Source of the DNA: an uncultured Paenibacillaceae bacterium
GTDB taxonomy: Bacteria; Bacillota; Bacilli; Paenibacillales; CALAME01
Direction: 5' to 3'
Assembly (NCBI GenBank): GCA_937983035.1
Contig: CALKAN010000055.1
Coordinates: 1-8,983, forward strand
DNA length: 8,983 nucleotides
Shown here: positions 1-7,374 of the stretch, one piece after another
Layout of the letters: each line of letters opens with the position of its first letter
How positions within the stretch are numbered: position 1 is the first letter of the stretch
Position numbers and translations under genes: made by a program
The notes under the pieces: generated by a model
What the model saw: only the letters and a program-made list of their open reading frames with translations
Told to the model about the DNA's origin: nothing
The model's database searches: none

Positions 1-50
1 TACGAGATTAAGCGTTGTGACTGGAGTTCAGACGTGTGCTCTTCCGATCT
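1..50 (+). other. Illumina TruSeq P7/index adapter read-in (not genomic)
   Basis: Bases 1-8 (TACGAGAT) match the end of the Illumina P7 primer. Bases 9-16 (TAAGCGTT) sit exactly where an 8-base i7 index belongs. Bases 17-50 match the full 34-base TruSeq read-2 adapter, from GTGACTGGAG to CTCTTCCGATCT. This is library-construction sequence left on the contig end, so the organism's DNA starts at about base 51. The apparent GTG start codon at 34 lies inside the adapter and must not be used to annotate a gene. The match is from memory of the adapter sequence and is complete over its length. Confidence 0.97.
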
Positions 51-618
51 GCGTTTTCAAGATAATTTACGCCGGTTTTTTATCAGACATCCTGATTTAG
101 CGTGTGATTCGATCCCGACTCCGGCATATGCTGACGAGTTGCATGAACTCAATGCAGATGATTTGAAGCAGTTCATCCATTCGATGAAAAAATTGAATAT
201 TTATGACTACGTCATTTTAGATTTGCCGTCCGTGTGGGAACCGCGCATCATCAGTCTTTTCCAGCAAAGCGATCATATTTTTTGGCTGCTTTTGGATCAA
301 GTTCATTGCCGCTTGAAAACGGTGCATTTGCTGCGTCAATTTTATCGCGCGAATGATGAGATGCATGATGAGGTCGCAAGAAAGATTCGATTCGTTCTCA
401 ATCAGGCGCTGAATGAACTGTGCAACGATTACAGTCAGCACGGCATAAGACTGTGCGGCCGTCTTCCTTACATACCGAGGTGGAAAGCAACAGCGGGGAC
501 AGACGAGTATTTAAATGAGCCCGCTTTTTTCGGACCGCTGCTGCGTTTAATGCCTAAGCCGTCGGATCCGAAGTTATTGGAACAGACTGGGGGCAGCGCG
601 GATGGAAACTTTATTTGA
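51..618 (+). CDS. tadZ: TadZ/CpaE-like MinD-family ATPase, 3' part only (5' end cut by contig edge)
   Basis: This is the C-terminal part of a MinD/ParA-superfamily ATPase of the TadZ/CpaE type, which in Tad systems places the pilus machine at its site on the cytoplasmic face. Base 51 ends a codon interrupted by adapter; the first complete genomic codon is at 52, and TGA is at 616-618. What remains is about 188 residues. The segment YDYVILDLPS, with its Asp codon at 220-222, is the Walker B/switch region typical of the family (hydrophobic strand, then D-x-P). After it come alternating strands and helices and a late LPYIPRW segment around 466-483. The P-loop is missing because the 5' end lies off the window. 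The 3' end overlaps tadA by 17 bases, which suggests translational coupling. The call rests on the DLP motif plus position directly before tadA, the usual order. A generic ParA-like protein is the alternative. Confidence 0.8.
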
Positions 619-1867
619 AGACATCAAGCAGCAGATTCGCAGTCAGTTGGAAACGCAGGAATGGTTGAGTGATGCGGAATTGATGGAACGTATTGAAGCG
701 ATCGTGTTGGAGAAAGCGAAAGGCCGTTATATTTCTTCAAGCGAGAAATATGACATGGTGCTGAAAATTTTTTATTCATTTCGCGGGCTTGATTTGCTTC
801 AGCCGCTCCTGGATGATCCGGAAATTTCTGAAATTATGGTCAATGATTACAATGAGATTTTTGTTGAAAAGCATGGCGAAATGGTGCGTCATCACGAACA
901 ATTCGAGAATAGAGAGAAGCTGGAAGATTTGATTCAGCTCATCGTCGGCAAAGTCAATCGCGTCGTCAATGAGTCCGTGCCGATCGTTGATGCGAGGTTA
1001 GCAGACGGTTCCAGAGTGAATGTGGTGCTTCCGCCGGTGGCATTGAATGGTCCGACGCTGACGATTCGAAAGTTTCCCAAATCAGTGATGACATTGGAGA
1101 AGCTGAGCGAACTCGGAACAATCCCTCCGTCGGTTTCATCATTGCTGAAGCTGCTAGTGCAAGCGAAATATAACTTATTTATCGGGGGAGGGACGGGCTC
1201 AGGGAAAACGACGCTGCTTAACGCCTTGGCGCAGTGCATCCCTTCCGATGAAAGAATTATTACGATTGAAGATTCTGCAGAGCTGCGAATCGAAGGGATT
1301 CCGAATTTAGTGCGGCTGGAAACGAGAAACCGAAATACGGAAGGTAAGGGAGAAATTACGATTCGCGATCTCATTCGCACTTCGCTTCGCATGCGTCCCA
1401 ACCGCATCATTATCGGGGAAGTCAGAGGGGCAGAAGCTTATGACATGCTGCAGGCGATGAATACCGGGCATGAAGGAGCGTTGTCAACTGCGCATGCCAA
1501 CTCTGTCAAGGACATGCTTTCCAGATTGGAGATGATGGTGCTCAGCGCAGCCGCGCTGCCGTTGGAAGTGATTCGAAAACAAATCGTTTCCGCCATCGAT
1601 ATTATGATTCACTTAAGCCGCATGCGAGACCGGTCAAGAAAAGTGATGGAAATCAGTGAAATTGCCGGCATCAAAAATGGCGAAATTGTTCTGAATCCGT
1701 TGTTTGTGTTTAAGGAAGACACGAACCATTCTAATGATTTGGAAGATAAGATCCGTGTAAACGGATGCCTAACCGCTACAGGCCATTCGCTTCATCATAA
1801 GGAAAAATTAAAGCAGGCAGGTTTGATCGAACAGTGGGAAGCAGCCGTGCAGGAGGTTTCTGCTTGA
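602..1867 (+). CDS. tadA: TadA/CpaF-family pilus assembly ATPase
   Basis: This is the hexameric type II/IV secretion ATPase that powers assembly of the Flp pilus, acting at the cytoplasmic face of the TadB/TadC platform. At 421 residues it is a normal length for Gram-positive CpaF. The N-terminal domain contains LDDPEISEIMVND near residues 75-87, the usual CpaF entry motif. The ATPase core is intact: Walker A GGGTGSGKTT (residues 195-204, Lys202), Asp box TIEDSAEL (221-228), Walker B RIIIGEVRG (268-276, Glu273), and His box GHEGALSTAHANS (289-301). The ATG at 602 follows a GGGGG stretch at 589-593 with 8 bases of spacing and overlaps the end of the upstream ATPase gene. The stop TGA (1865-1867) shares its A with the tadB ATG. 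Family assignment is secure. The specific Tad role comes from the neighbours. Confidence 0.97.
   Translation: METLFEDIKQQIRSQLETQEWLSDAELMERIEAIVLEKAKGRYISSSEKYDMVLKIFYSFRGLDLLQPLLDDPEISEIMVNDYNEIFVEKHGEMVRHHEQFENREKLEDLIQLIVGKVNRVVNESVPIVDARLADGSRVNVVLPPVALNGPTLTIRKFPKSVMTLEKLSELGTIPPSVSSLLKLLVQAKYNLFIGGGTGSGKTTLLNALAQCIPSDERIITIEDSAELRIEGIPNLVRLETRNRNTEGKGEITIRDLIRTSLRMRPNRIIIGEVRGAEAYDMLQAMNTGHEGALSTAHANSVKDMLSRLEMMVLSAAALPLEVIRKQIVSAIDIMIHLSRMRDRSRKVMEISEIAGIKNGEIVLNPLFVFKEDTNHSNDLEDKIRVNGCLTATGHSLHHKEKLKQAGLIEQWEAAVQEVSA
1851..1856 (+). promoter_or_regulatory. Shine-Dalgarno site fixing the tadB start
   Basis: AGGAGG lies inside the last codons of tadA, 10 bases before the ATG at 1867 and 7 before an in-frame TTG at 1864. 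It supports a start at 1867 rather than at the in-frame ATG at 1834, which would add 11 residues translated from within tadA. Confidence 0.8.
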
Positions 1868-2604
1868 TGGATTATGGTCAGTATCATTTAAGCGTCCAGA
1901 AGAAAGCGGTGCTGATCGTTGCAGCGGGAGCCGCTTGTTTTGCGCTTGGTTATCTATTCTATAAACATTTCTTGCCGGCAGCTTTATTTGCAACGGCGGG
2001 TTGTATATTTCCTCGAATATGGACGCAAATGACAATCCGAAAAAGAAAAGAAGCGTTGAAACGCCAGTTTAAACAAGCACTGCATATTTTGTCTTCTGCT
2101 CTTGCATCCGGAAAATCAGTTGAAAATGCTTTTGAAGATTCGCTCACAGATTTAAAGCTGCTTTACCCGTCTGATCAAATCGATATCGTGAAAGAATGGC
2201 AGCGGATTTTGCAACGGATTCGCAACGGTGATTCTTTGGAAGCGGCGTTGTCTGATTTTGCCCGCCGTTCGCAATTGGAAGATATTCAACAATTTACGGA
2301 AGTTTTTTTGATCTGCAAACGAAGCGGAGGCAATATGGTGGATGTCATTCAGCAAACGGCGCAAATTTTAGGCGAGAAGATGGAGACGCAGCAAGAGATC
2401 GAGGTGATGCTTGCGAGAAAAAAATTCGAATCGCGCATGATCTTTCTCTTTCCGCTTTGTCTCATCGTTTTGCTGAGCCTGGGGTCGCCGGAATATATGC
2501 GTCCATTGTATGAAGGGGCCGGAAGAGTCGTTATGACCATTGCGCTGGGCATTTTGCTGCTGAGCTGTTGGATGCATGTTCGCATGATGCGGATTGAACT
2601 GTAG
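1867..2604 (+). CDS. tadB: TadB-type inner-membrane platform protein (T2SSF domain)
   Basis: This is one of the two polytopic membrane proteins forming the platform on which TadA acts to extrude pilin. The protein has 245 residues from the ATG at 1867. Hydrophobic segments are near residues 14-32, 36-51, 191-207 and 221-237. The cytoplasmic T2SSF (GspF-type) helical domain lies between the two pairs. It shows the family's LASGKSVENAF motif (79-89), repeats the theme at RNGDSLEAAL (119-128), and has KRSGGNMVDVI (151-161), the conserved glycine turn of the family. The start was chosen for its AGGAGG site and its TGATG junction with tadA, a typical coupling arrangement. Calling it TadB rather than TadC rests on its place after tadA. 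Nothing looks truncated. Confidence 0.93.
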   Translation: MDYGQYHLSVQKKAVLIVAAGAACFALGYLFYKHFLPAALFATAGCIFPRIWTQMTIRKRKEALKRQFKQALHILSSALASGKSVENAFEDSLTDLKLLYPSDQIDIVKEWQRILQRIRNGDSLEAALSDFARRSQLEDIQQFTEVFLICKRSGGNMVDVIQQTAQILGEKMETQQEIEVMLARKKFESRMIFLFPLCLIVLLSLGSPEYMRPLYEGAGRVVMTIALGILLLSCWMHVRMMRIEL

Positions 2605-2634
2605 GCGGGTGGAACTGCTGGAAAGGATGGAAAG

Positions 2635-3387
2635 ATGGTGAAAGCGTGGAATGCAGCCGTGCAAACGATCGTTCACAAGCTGATGACCTCGCCGCGTGTC
2701 ATGACAGCTTTGCAGACGATTCATGCCAAGATGGCTGTTATTTATGGAAGTCAGGAAGCATGGAGACGCACGAACGAATGGCTGTGCCGAATCGTGCATC
2801 TTTGGCTGCTCATTGCGCTTGGATTTCTCTTCGGATTCATTGTGAGCGGCGAGCCGGCATTGCTCATGTTAGGCTTCATTTGTGCAATCATCGTGCCGGT
2901 TGCTCAAGTGAAACAACTTAATCAGCAGTTAATGATGCGCAAGCGAAAGATTCAATTGGAGCTGCCAAAGGTGATTAACCAGTTTTTGTTGTTTGTCGGC
3001 GCTGGGGAATCGATTCAAGGAGCGATCATTCGCTGTGCAGAGAAGGGAATGAGCAGCAATCCGCTCATTGCCGAATTAAAGCGGACAGCTTGGCTGCTGC
3101 AAAACAATCAATCTTTTCAACAGGCGATGGAACAACTGAATCGCAATTGCAGCGTCCATGAAGTTTCCATTTTTGTCAATACGCTTCTAATGAACTACAA
3201 GCGCGGCGGGGAGCAGTTGACGGCAGCGTTGCGCATGCTGTCAAACCAGTTATGGAACGAGCGGAAGGCACTTGCAAAGACGATCGGAGAAGAAGCTTCT
3301 GCCAAGCTGGTTTTTCCGATGATTATGACTTTTTTTGCGGTCTTGCTGGTGATTGGCGCACCAGCGGTGCTGTTTTTGAATTTTTGA
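2635..3387 (+). CDS. tadC: TadC-type inner-membrane platform protein (T2SSF domain)
   Basis: This is the second platform protein, expected to pair with TadB. It has 250 residues. An amphipathic N-terminal stretch precedes two membrane segments near residues 52-71 and 75-91. The cytoplasmic T2SSF domain follows, with GAGESIQGAI (122-131) and KRGGEQLTAAL (189-199), matching the corresponding motifs in TadB. A last membrane segment (224-249) begins EEASAKLVFPMI, a common TadC ending. The ATG at 2635 has an AAGGA-type site at 2623-2627 with 7 bases of spacing. The gap from tadB is 30 bp and holds no terminator or promoter that I can see. The 25-bp gap to the pilin gene carries the pilin's strong ribosome binding site. 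Confidence 0.93.
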   Translation: MVKAWNAAVQTIVHKLMTSPRVMTALQTIHAKMAVIYGSQEAWRRTNEWLCRIVHLWLLIALGFLFGFIVSGEPALLMLGFICAIIVPVAQVKQLNQQLMMRKRKIQLELPKVINQFLLFVGAGESIQGAIIRCAEKGMSSNPLIAELKRTAWLLQNNQSFQQAMEQLNRNCSVHEVSIFVNTLLMNYKRGGEQLTAALRMLSNQLWNERKALAKTIGEEASAKLVFPMIMTFFAVLLVIGAPAVLFLNF

Positions 3388-3395
3388 GGAATACA

Positions 3396-3403
3396 AAAGG
3401 AGG
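3396..3403 (+). promoter_or_regulatory. Strong Shine-Dalgarno site of the pilin gene
   Basis: AAAGGAGG, 9 bases before the GTG start at 3413, is the best anti-16S match I found before any gene here. It decides the use of a GTG start. Pilin is needed in far more copies than the machine proteins, so a stronger site would fit (inference). Confidence 0.8.
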
Positions 3404-3412
3404 CGGTTAGCT

Positions 3413-3616
3413 GTGTTACGATTGTTTTATACGAAACTTTGGAAAGAGGAAGACGGTTTAGGAACATTGGAAGTGTTGTTAATTATCGCTGTACTCGTTG
3501 CCGTAGCGATCGTTTTTCGCGAATGGATCATCACGTGGGTGAATGAATTGTTCCGATCGACGAATGCAGATTTGCAGGAAACGCCGATTCAGCCGATTAC
3601 ACCCGGCGATATTTAA
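3413..3616 (+). CDS. flp: Flp1-like type IVb prepilin (major pilin candidate)
   Basis: This is a 67-residue prepilin of the Flp1-like type found in Gram-positive Tad loci, and the likely structural subunit of the fibre. The 15-residue leader is short and charged (K8, K11, E12, E13, D14). The predicted processing site is G15|LGTLE, with Glu at +5 (E20) as required for type IV pilin assembly. The hydrophobic helix VLLIIAVLVAVAIVF (residues 21-35) follows at once. The mature peptide would be 52 residues, with a short polar tail (REWIITWVNELF, then a Pro/Thr/Gln-rich end). It lacks the Glu-Tyr pair of classical proteobacterial Flp and has Glu-Val instead, as is common in the Firmicutes form. The start is GTG at 3413, set by the AAAGGAGG site. 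Position after tadC supports the role. It could be a minor pilin, but no other pilin-sized gene is present. Confidence 0.92.
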   Translation: MLRLFYTKLWKEEDGLGTLEVLLIIAVLVAVAIVFREWIITWVNELFRSTNADLQETPIQPITPGDI

Positions 3617-3629
3617 GATAGATTGAAGC

Positions 3630-4640
3630 ATGGGGAAGATGGAAAAGATTAGAAAATGTTGGTTTTGTGAGTCTGGAAGTTTTACGTTGGAATCGGTTTT
3701 GCTTTTTCCGCTGCTGTTTATATCGCTGATCGGACTTTTATTTCTCGCGCTGATAACTTACCAGAAAGCAGAAATGTTTGCTAACGTTTCGACAGTTGCG
3801 GTGCAAACAGCATATGCCTGGGGAGACAGCGAGTCTGATTTGGCGACAGGTCAGAGGAAGAAGGCCGGTTCAGATGGACTTTATTGGAAGGCAAATCAAG
3901 GCTTGCGGGTCTGGTTTCAATCCGTTGCCGCCGGTTCCAGCGCAACAGCGGTCCGAACCGGAGATGTCGTTGGGATTGCGGAGAATGTGCCGGAACTTAC
4001 AAGCAAAAAGCTTATGCGCGCTGCGGAAATGATGCCTCAATATGATCGCTTGGAAGCAAGTTATGAGCCTGGATGGTTCGGCGGGAAAATTCGTGCTGCC
4101 ACAGCTCATCCGTTCTCGTCTCCAACCTTTTTGGACGGATTGCTTGCAGATCAGGTGACATCAACAGCTGATGCTTGGACTATAGATCCGATCGAATGGA
4201 TCCGGGGAACGCAGCTGCTGCGTTCCTACCTGACGGAATTAAACTTGCGCGGCATTAGTTCCTCAGAAGCGGAGCGAGCGATCAGAGAATATTATGAGCT
4301 GTCTCCGCAGCATCATTTTCGCTATCACCGCCAGGCTGCCCCCTATTTGTTGCAGCTTGTCAATGGCATAGAGGCAGAGATGGTTTTGCAATCCGGCGGC
4401 AAAAGACTGATTGATGCTTTGGATCCGAGCGGAGTTGCCCATCAAGCGTACGTGACATTTACGACAGCCAATTTGCGCGAGCAGATGGCTAAAGATATCG
4501 AACTTCTTGAAGAAGGCAGGGTCAGAGGAGTGGTGTGGCATTTTTTTAAACGCGAAGGTTCGATTGGCCGGACCGGTCCGCCTGAGCATTTTGTGCAAGA
4601 GCTGCAAAGGAACGGCATCGTTGTCGTATTGCATGAGTAA
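3630..4640 (+). CDS. TadE-like pseudopilin with long extracytoplasmic domain
   Basis: This is a 336-residue protein with a class III prepilin-like N-terminus: leader of 16 residues, predicted cleavage at G16|SFTLE with Glu at +5 (E21), then a membrane helix (about residues 22-44) containing FPLLF, as in TadE proteins. The remaining roughly 290 residues would lie outside the membrane. I recognise no catalytic motif in them. The domain ends with an aromatic/basic stretch (VVWHFFKREG) and a hydrophobic VVVLHE tail. The leader carries a C10-W-F-C13 pair. TadE/TadF-type pseudopilins are minor components thought to help start or cap the fibre, and that role is inferred here. An in-frame TGA at 3624 means the ATG at 3630 is the first possible start. 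Its ribosome binding site is weak, and the ATG at 3639 is the alternative. It sits 13 bp after the pilin gene. Confidence 0.82.
   Translation: MGKMEKIRKCWFCESGSFTLESVLLFPLLFISLIGLLFLALITYQKAEMFANVSTVAVQTAYAWGDSESDLATGQRKKAGSDGLYWKANQGLRVWFQSVAAGSSATAVRTGDVVGIAENVPELTSKKLMRAAEMMPQYDRLEASYEPGWFGGKIRAATAHPFSSPTFLDGLLADQVTSTADAWTIDPIEWIRGTQLLRSYLTELNLRGISSSEAERAIREYYELSPQHHFRYHRQAAPYLLQLVNGIEAEMVLQSGGKRLIDALDPSGVAHQAYVTFTTANLREQMAKDIELLEEGRVRGVVWHFFKREGSIGRTGPPEHFVQELQRNGIVVVLHE
4206..4226 (+). repeat. Perfect 9-bp inverted repeat inside the TadE-like gene
   Basis: GGAACGCAG (4206-4214) and CTGCGTTCC (4218-4226) are exact reverse complements separated by only CTG. In RNA this would form a stable hairpin. 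No T-run follows, so it is not an intrinsic terminator. It may be chance within coding sequence. Confidence 0.6.
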
Positions 4641-4655
4641 GAAAGGATGTGAGCC

Positions 4656-6809
4656 ATGAAACGCCTGTGGCATGGAGAACGTGCATCAGTTTCGATATTT
4701 TTAATCATCGTTCTAGCAGCTCTGTTTTTATTTCATGCAGTATTGATTGAATTTGCCAGAATTCATGCAGCAAAGCTGCAAATGGAACAAGCTGTTCGTG
4801 CGGGAGCGCGTTCCGCTATGGCCGCATTTGACCCGGCCTTGCATGCTTACGGCTTATTTGGATTGCAAGTTGACGGACATGCCGAACAGATGGTTGAAAA
4901 TATGATTGCTCGAAATTTGCACGCAGATCCGCACGCTTTCTCTTTCGTTGCTCTTAAATATCAAACAGGCAGCGCACGCGTGAACGATGTGCAGCATCTG
5001 TCAGAATTGGACGTATTTCAGCAGCAAATTTTAGAAGAAATGAAATATCGAGCGCCGGCGGCATTAATAATGGAAGTTTCTGATAAATTCCGCAAAACGC
5101 ATTTGCAGCATGAGATGGCAGCCGCAGCCAGATCTGCGCGATTGCAACATCGCATGCGGGAATTGTTTGACCAGCGCGAACATGCGCTGGATCAAGTTTG
5201 GAGCAAATTGGAGTCGATGATCGGCCCGTCTGGGTTGATCGAAAAGCTGCATGAACGATATTCGGATCGATTAGCTGAAATCTATGAACTGGCTGATGAA
5301 ATTGGGTTGCGCACGGCAGATGAACTTCGTCAGCATCTTTTCGATTTGGAGAGGCGCAGGGATCAGCTGCGAGAATGGCTGGCGCATGCAGAGGACGTGC
5401 AGACAATTGCTCAGATTCAATCCCAGATGCGGCAATTGGCATCAGAGCGTTCGAATTTGCAGCGGCAGCTGCAAAAAATTGCGGAATACCATGCTTTAAT
5501 CGGTGCGGCTCAGATTAACATTCATCGTGATTTGCAGCAGCTAAACAGCAAGCAAAGCGATTTGTTGCAAGTGTTGGATGATGCGGAAGAGTTAAACCGG
5601 CAATTGCATCATCTTACGGCACAATATTCAGGACAACAGGAAGAGCAGATGGCGGATGAACTTGTGCTCGGGTCTGAATACTTTCATTCCATCGAGTCCA
5701 AGCTTGCCGTGATCGTTAGTCTGTTTCAAGGGTTTGCGGCTGCGTTCGATCCGATGCAGCTGATGACCGGTTATGATTTTTTGCAGATCTACAGCGATCT
5801 TCAACAATCGATCAATGCTTTGCGCCGAAGCGGAGCCGAGTGGCATGCTGATGCATTTGAAGCGGAAAGACGAAGGCAAGCCCGAAACAGGTCCATCGAC
5901 CAGGACGAAGCCGCGCATGAACAAGAAATGAAAACCGTTTTAAACCGTTTAAAAGATATCGTATATGATTGCCCTGAATCTTACGATGATGATTATGCCC
6001 GGCTAGCGCAGCTGGAACAAAAATATGAACATTTAAACGAGTTATCGAGCCTTTCATCTGAACATGAAGTCGATTTGCTGGATGCAGAAGATGATCCGAT
6101 TCAATGGCAGCATCGTGCTGCAGATCTGCTGGAACGGTTTGAATCGATATTTTATGGGATCCGCAATGAGTGGTTTATATATGAATACGCTTTAACTTAT
6201 TTTAATCATCGTGCTTACCGGAATATGAGCGATCGATACGATTATAAACCGTCAGAGGCAGGCATGACGGATCCAGCCCGTCACGCATTGCGCGATCATG
6301 AAGCGGAATATTTACTGTACGGATTTCACAGCTGCGCGGCAAATCAGTCTGCCGCATTCGCTGAATTGTTTGCACTGCGGCTCGGCATTCGCTTGATGGA
6401 AGAGATGACGAGTCCAGAAAAGACAGCCGCTCGGAGCGCAGTGCCTTGGGTATCTTTGCTGTGGGCAGCGGCTGATGCGAGCAAGCAGGCATTTCAAGAC
6501 GTTCAGCGGTTGCTGCAAGGCGAGGAAACGGTCGTTTCGGCCAAATTGCCGGCGTCGATGACTTTAAACTACAAAGATTATTTGCGCTTGTTTATGATCC
6601 TGCATGCCAGGAAAGATCCTATGCTCATTCGGCTGCAATCATTGCTGGAACTGAATACGGGCATTGGATTGGATGCGAGAGCTGCAGCGATCGAAGTTGA
6701 AGGCGCGGCAACTCTTCCGGCATGGTTTTTACCGTTGCCGGCAAGGGCAGAAAATGACAGACAATGGAAGCAGATTACGATTCAGCGCCGGGTGTTCTAT
6801 TACTATTAA
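4656..6809 (+). CDS. DUF5702-like membrane-anchored Tad-locus protein with long coiled-coil region
   Basis: This 717-residue protein has an N-terminal membrane anchor and a large extracytoplasmic part. The opening ASVSIFLIIVLAALFLFHAVL (10-30, membrane helix), followed by IEFARI and an A-rich helix (39-57), resembles DUF5702 proteins of Firmicutes Tad clusters, which take the place held by TadG elsewhere. Residues about 145-335 are rich in heptad-like Leu, Glu, Gln and Arg and are likely coiled coil. A second charged helical stretch lies near 400-500. The C-terminal part has EAEYLLYG (549-556) and LNYKDYLRLFMIL (637-649), which I associate with the DUF5702 end region. It has no Gly plus Glu+5 cleavage site, unlike its TadE-like neighbours, so it probably stays membrane-bound. 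The ATG at 4656 has AAAGGA at 4642-4647 with 8 bases of spacing. The function is unknown. An anchor or wall-spanning scaffold is an inference. Confidence 0.78.
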   Translation: MKRLWHGERASVSIFLIIVLAALFLFHAVLIEFARIHAAKLQMEQAVRAGARSAMAAFDPALHAYGLFGLQVDGHAEQMVENMIARNLHADPHAFSFVALKYQTGSARVNDVQHLSELDVFQQQILEEMKYRAPAALIMEVSDKFRKTHLQHEMAAAARSARLQHRMRELFDQREHALDQVWSKLESMIGPSGLIEKLHERYSDRLAEIYELADEIGLRTADELRQHLFDLERRRDQLREWLAHAEDVQTIAQIQSQMRQLASERSNLQRQLQKIAEYHALIGAAQINIHRDLQQLNSKQSDLLQVLDDAEELNRQLHHLTAQYSGQQEEQMADELVLGSEYFHSIESKLAVIVSLFQGFAAAFDPMQLMTGYDFLQIYSDLQQSINALRRSGAEWHADAFEAERRRQARNRSIDQDEAAHEQEMKTVLNRLKDIVYDCPESYDDDYARLAQLEQKYEHLNELSSLSSEHEVDLLDAEDDPIQWQHRAADLLERFESIFYGIRNEWFIYEYALTYFNHRAYRNMSDRYDYKPSEAGMTDPARHALRDHEAEYLLYGFHSCAANQSAAFAELFALRLGIRLMEEMTSPEKTAARSAVPWVSLLWAAADASKQAFQDVQRLLQGEETVVSAKLPASMTLNYKDYLRLFMILHARKDPMLIRLQSLLELNTGIGLDARAAAIEVEGAATLPAWFLPLPARAENDRQWKQITIQRRVFYYY

Positions 6810-6852
6810 ACAGCGGTCAGGATTAATAAATTGCAAGGTTATGTGATGAAAT

Positions 6853-7374
6853 ATGCGGAAAATGAAATTTGACGAAGGCGGCAGCATGACATTGGAAGCT
6901 GCGCTGATCATGCCGTTTTTTCTTGTGTTTATCATTGCAATCGCCAATATTGTTCATGTCATCATCGTAGAGGCGGCGCTGCAATCGGCAGCGCATGAAA
7001 CCGTCAAGCAAGCGGCCGCACATATATATCCTGTTTATATTTTGCATCAACATGCAGACATTCCATCGATCATCAGGCCGATGGAGGAAGCAATGGACAA
7101 GCTGCCCTCATTTCTTCGCGAAAGCTTGTCAGGCGGGATGAACGATGCGGCAAAAGCGGCTTTGCTGCCGCTGGTAAAGGCATATGCGAACAGCCGGTGG
7201 CTGGACTTGGACCGGCTGCAAGTCGTCGAAGCTGAATTTCCTGATTTCAGCGACCGGACGAAAGCAACGTTTGCATTAACGATTCGATATGAATACCGCA
7301 TGGTTGTGCCTTTTTTTGCAAAAGAGTGGTCGATTGAAAAAAGAGCTGCAGAACGAGTATGGATAGGGGGATAA
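6853..7374 (+). CDS. tadE: TadE family pseudopilin
   Basis: This 173-residue minor pilin-like protein has the classic TadE start. A 10-residue leader ends DEGG, predicted cleavage is at G10|SMTLE with Glu at +5 (E15), and the helix is AALIMPFFLVFIIAIANIV (16-34), including the MPFF signature. An Ala/Gln/His-rich amphipathic helix (40-58) follows, then a compact domain ending RAAERVWIGG, a common end in Gram-positive TadE proteins. An in-frame TGA at 6847 makes the ATG at 6853 the earliest start. Its ribosome binding site is poor, and the ATG at 6862 is possible. The gene lies 43 bp after the DUF5702-like gene, and its end overlaps the ATG version of tadV by 16 bases. The role, as a pseudopilin processed by TadV and involved in fibre assembly, comes from family knowledge. 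Confidence 0.9.
   Translation: MRKMKFDEGGSMTLEAALIMPFFLVFIIAIANIVHVIIVEAALQSAAHETVKQAAAHIYPVYILHQHADIPSIIRPMEEAMDKLPSFLRESLSGGMNDAAKAALLPLVKAYANSRWLDLDRLQVVEAEFPDFSDRTKATFALTIRYEYRMVVPFFAKEWSIEKRAAERVWIGG

Noticed and set aside
934..1410. Antisense open frame of 158 codons within tadA
   Set aside because: It lies wholly opposite a well-supported ATPase gene, has low-complexity Ser-rich translation and no family resemblance; a reading-frame shadow.
3931..3961. CCGGTTC/GAACCGG inverted repeat with a 17-base loop in the 336-aa gene
   Set aside because: Short arms and a long loop inside coding sequence; expected by chance.
4954..5442. Antisense open frame of 162 codons within the 717-aa gene
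   Set aside because: No ribosome binding site or recognisable domain, and fully covered by a convincing + strand gene.
5931..5956. Imperfect tandem ACCGTTTTAA/ACCGTTTAAA in the 717-aa gene
   Set aside because: Only two short imperfect copies, encoding an ordinary helical segment; no sign of a real repeat.
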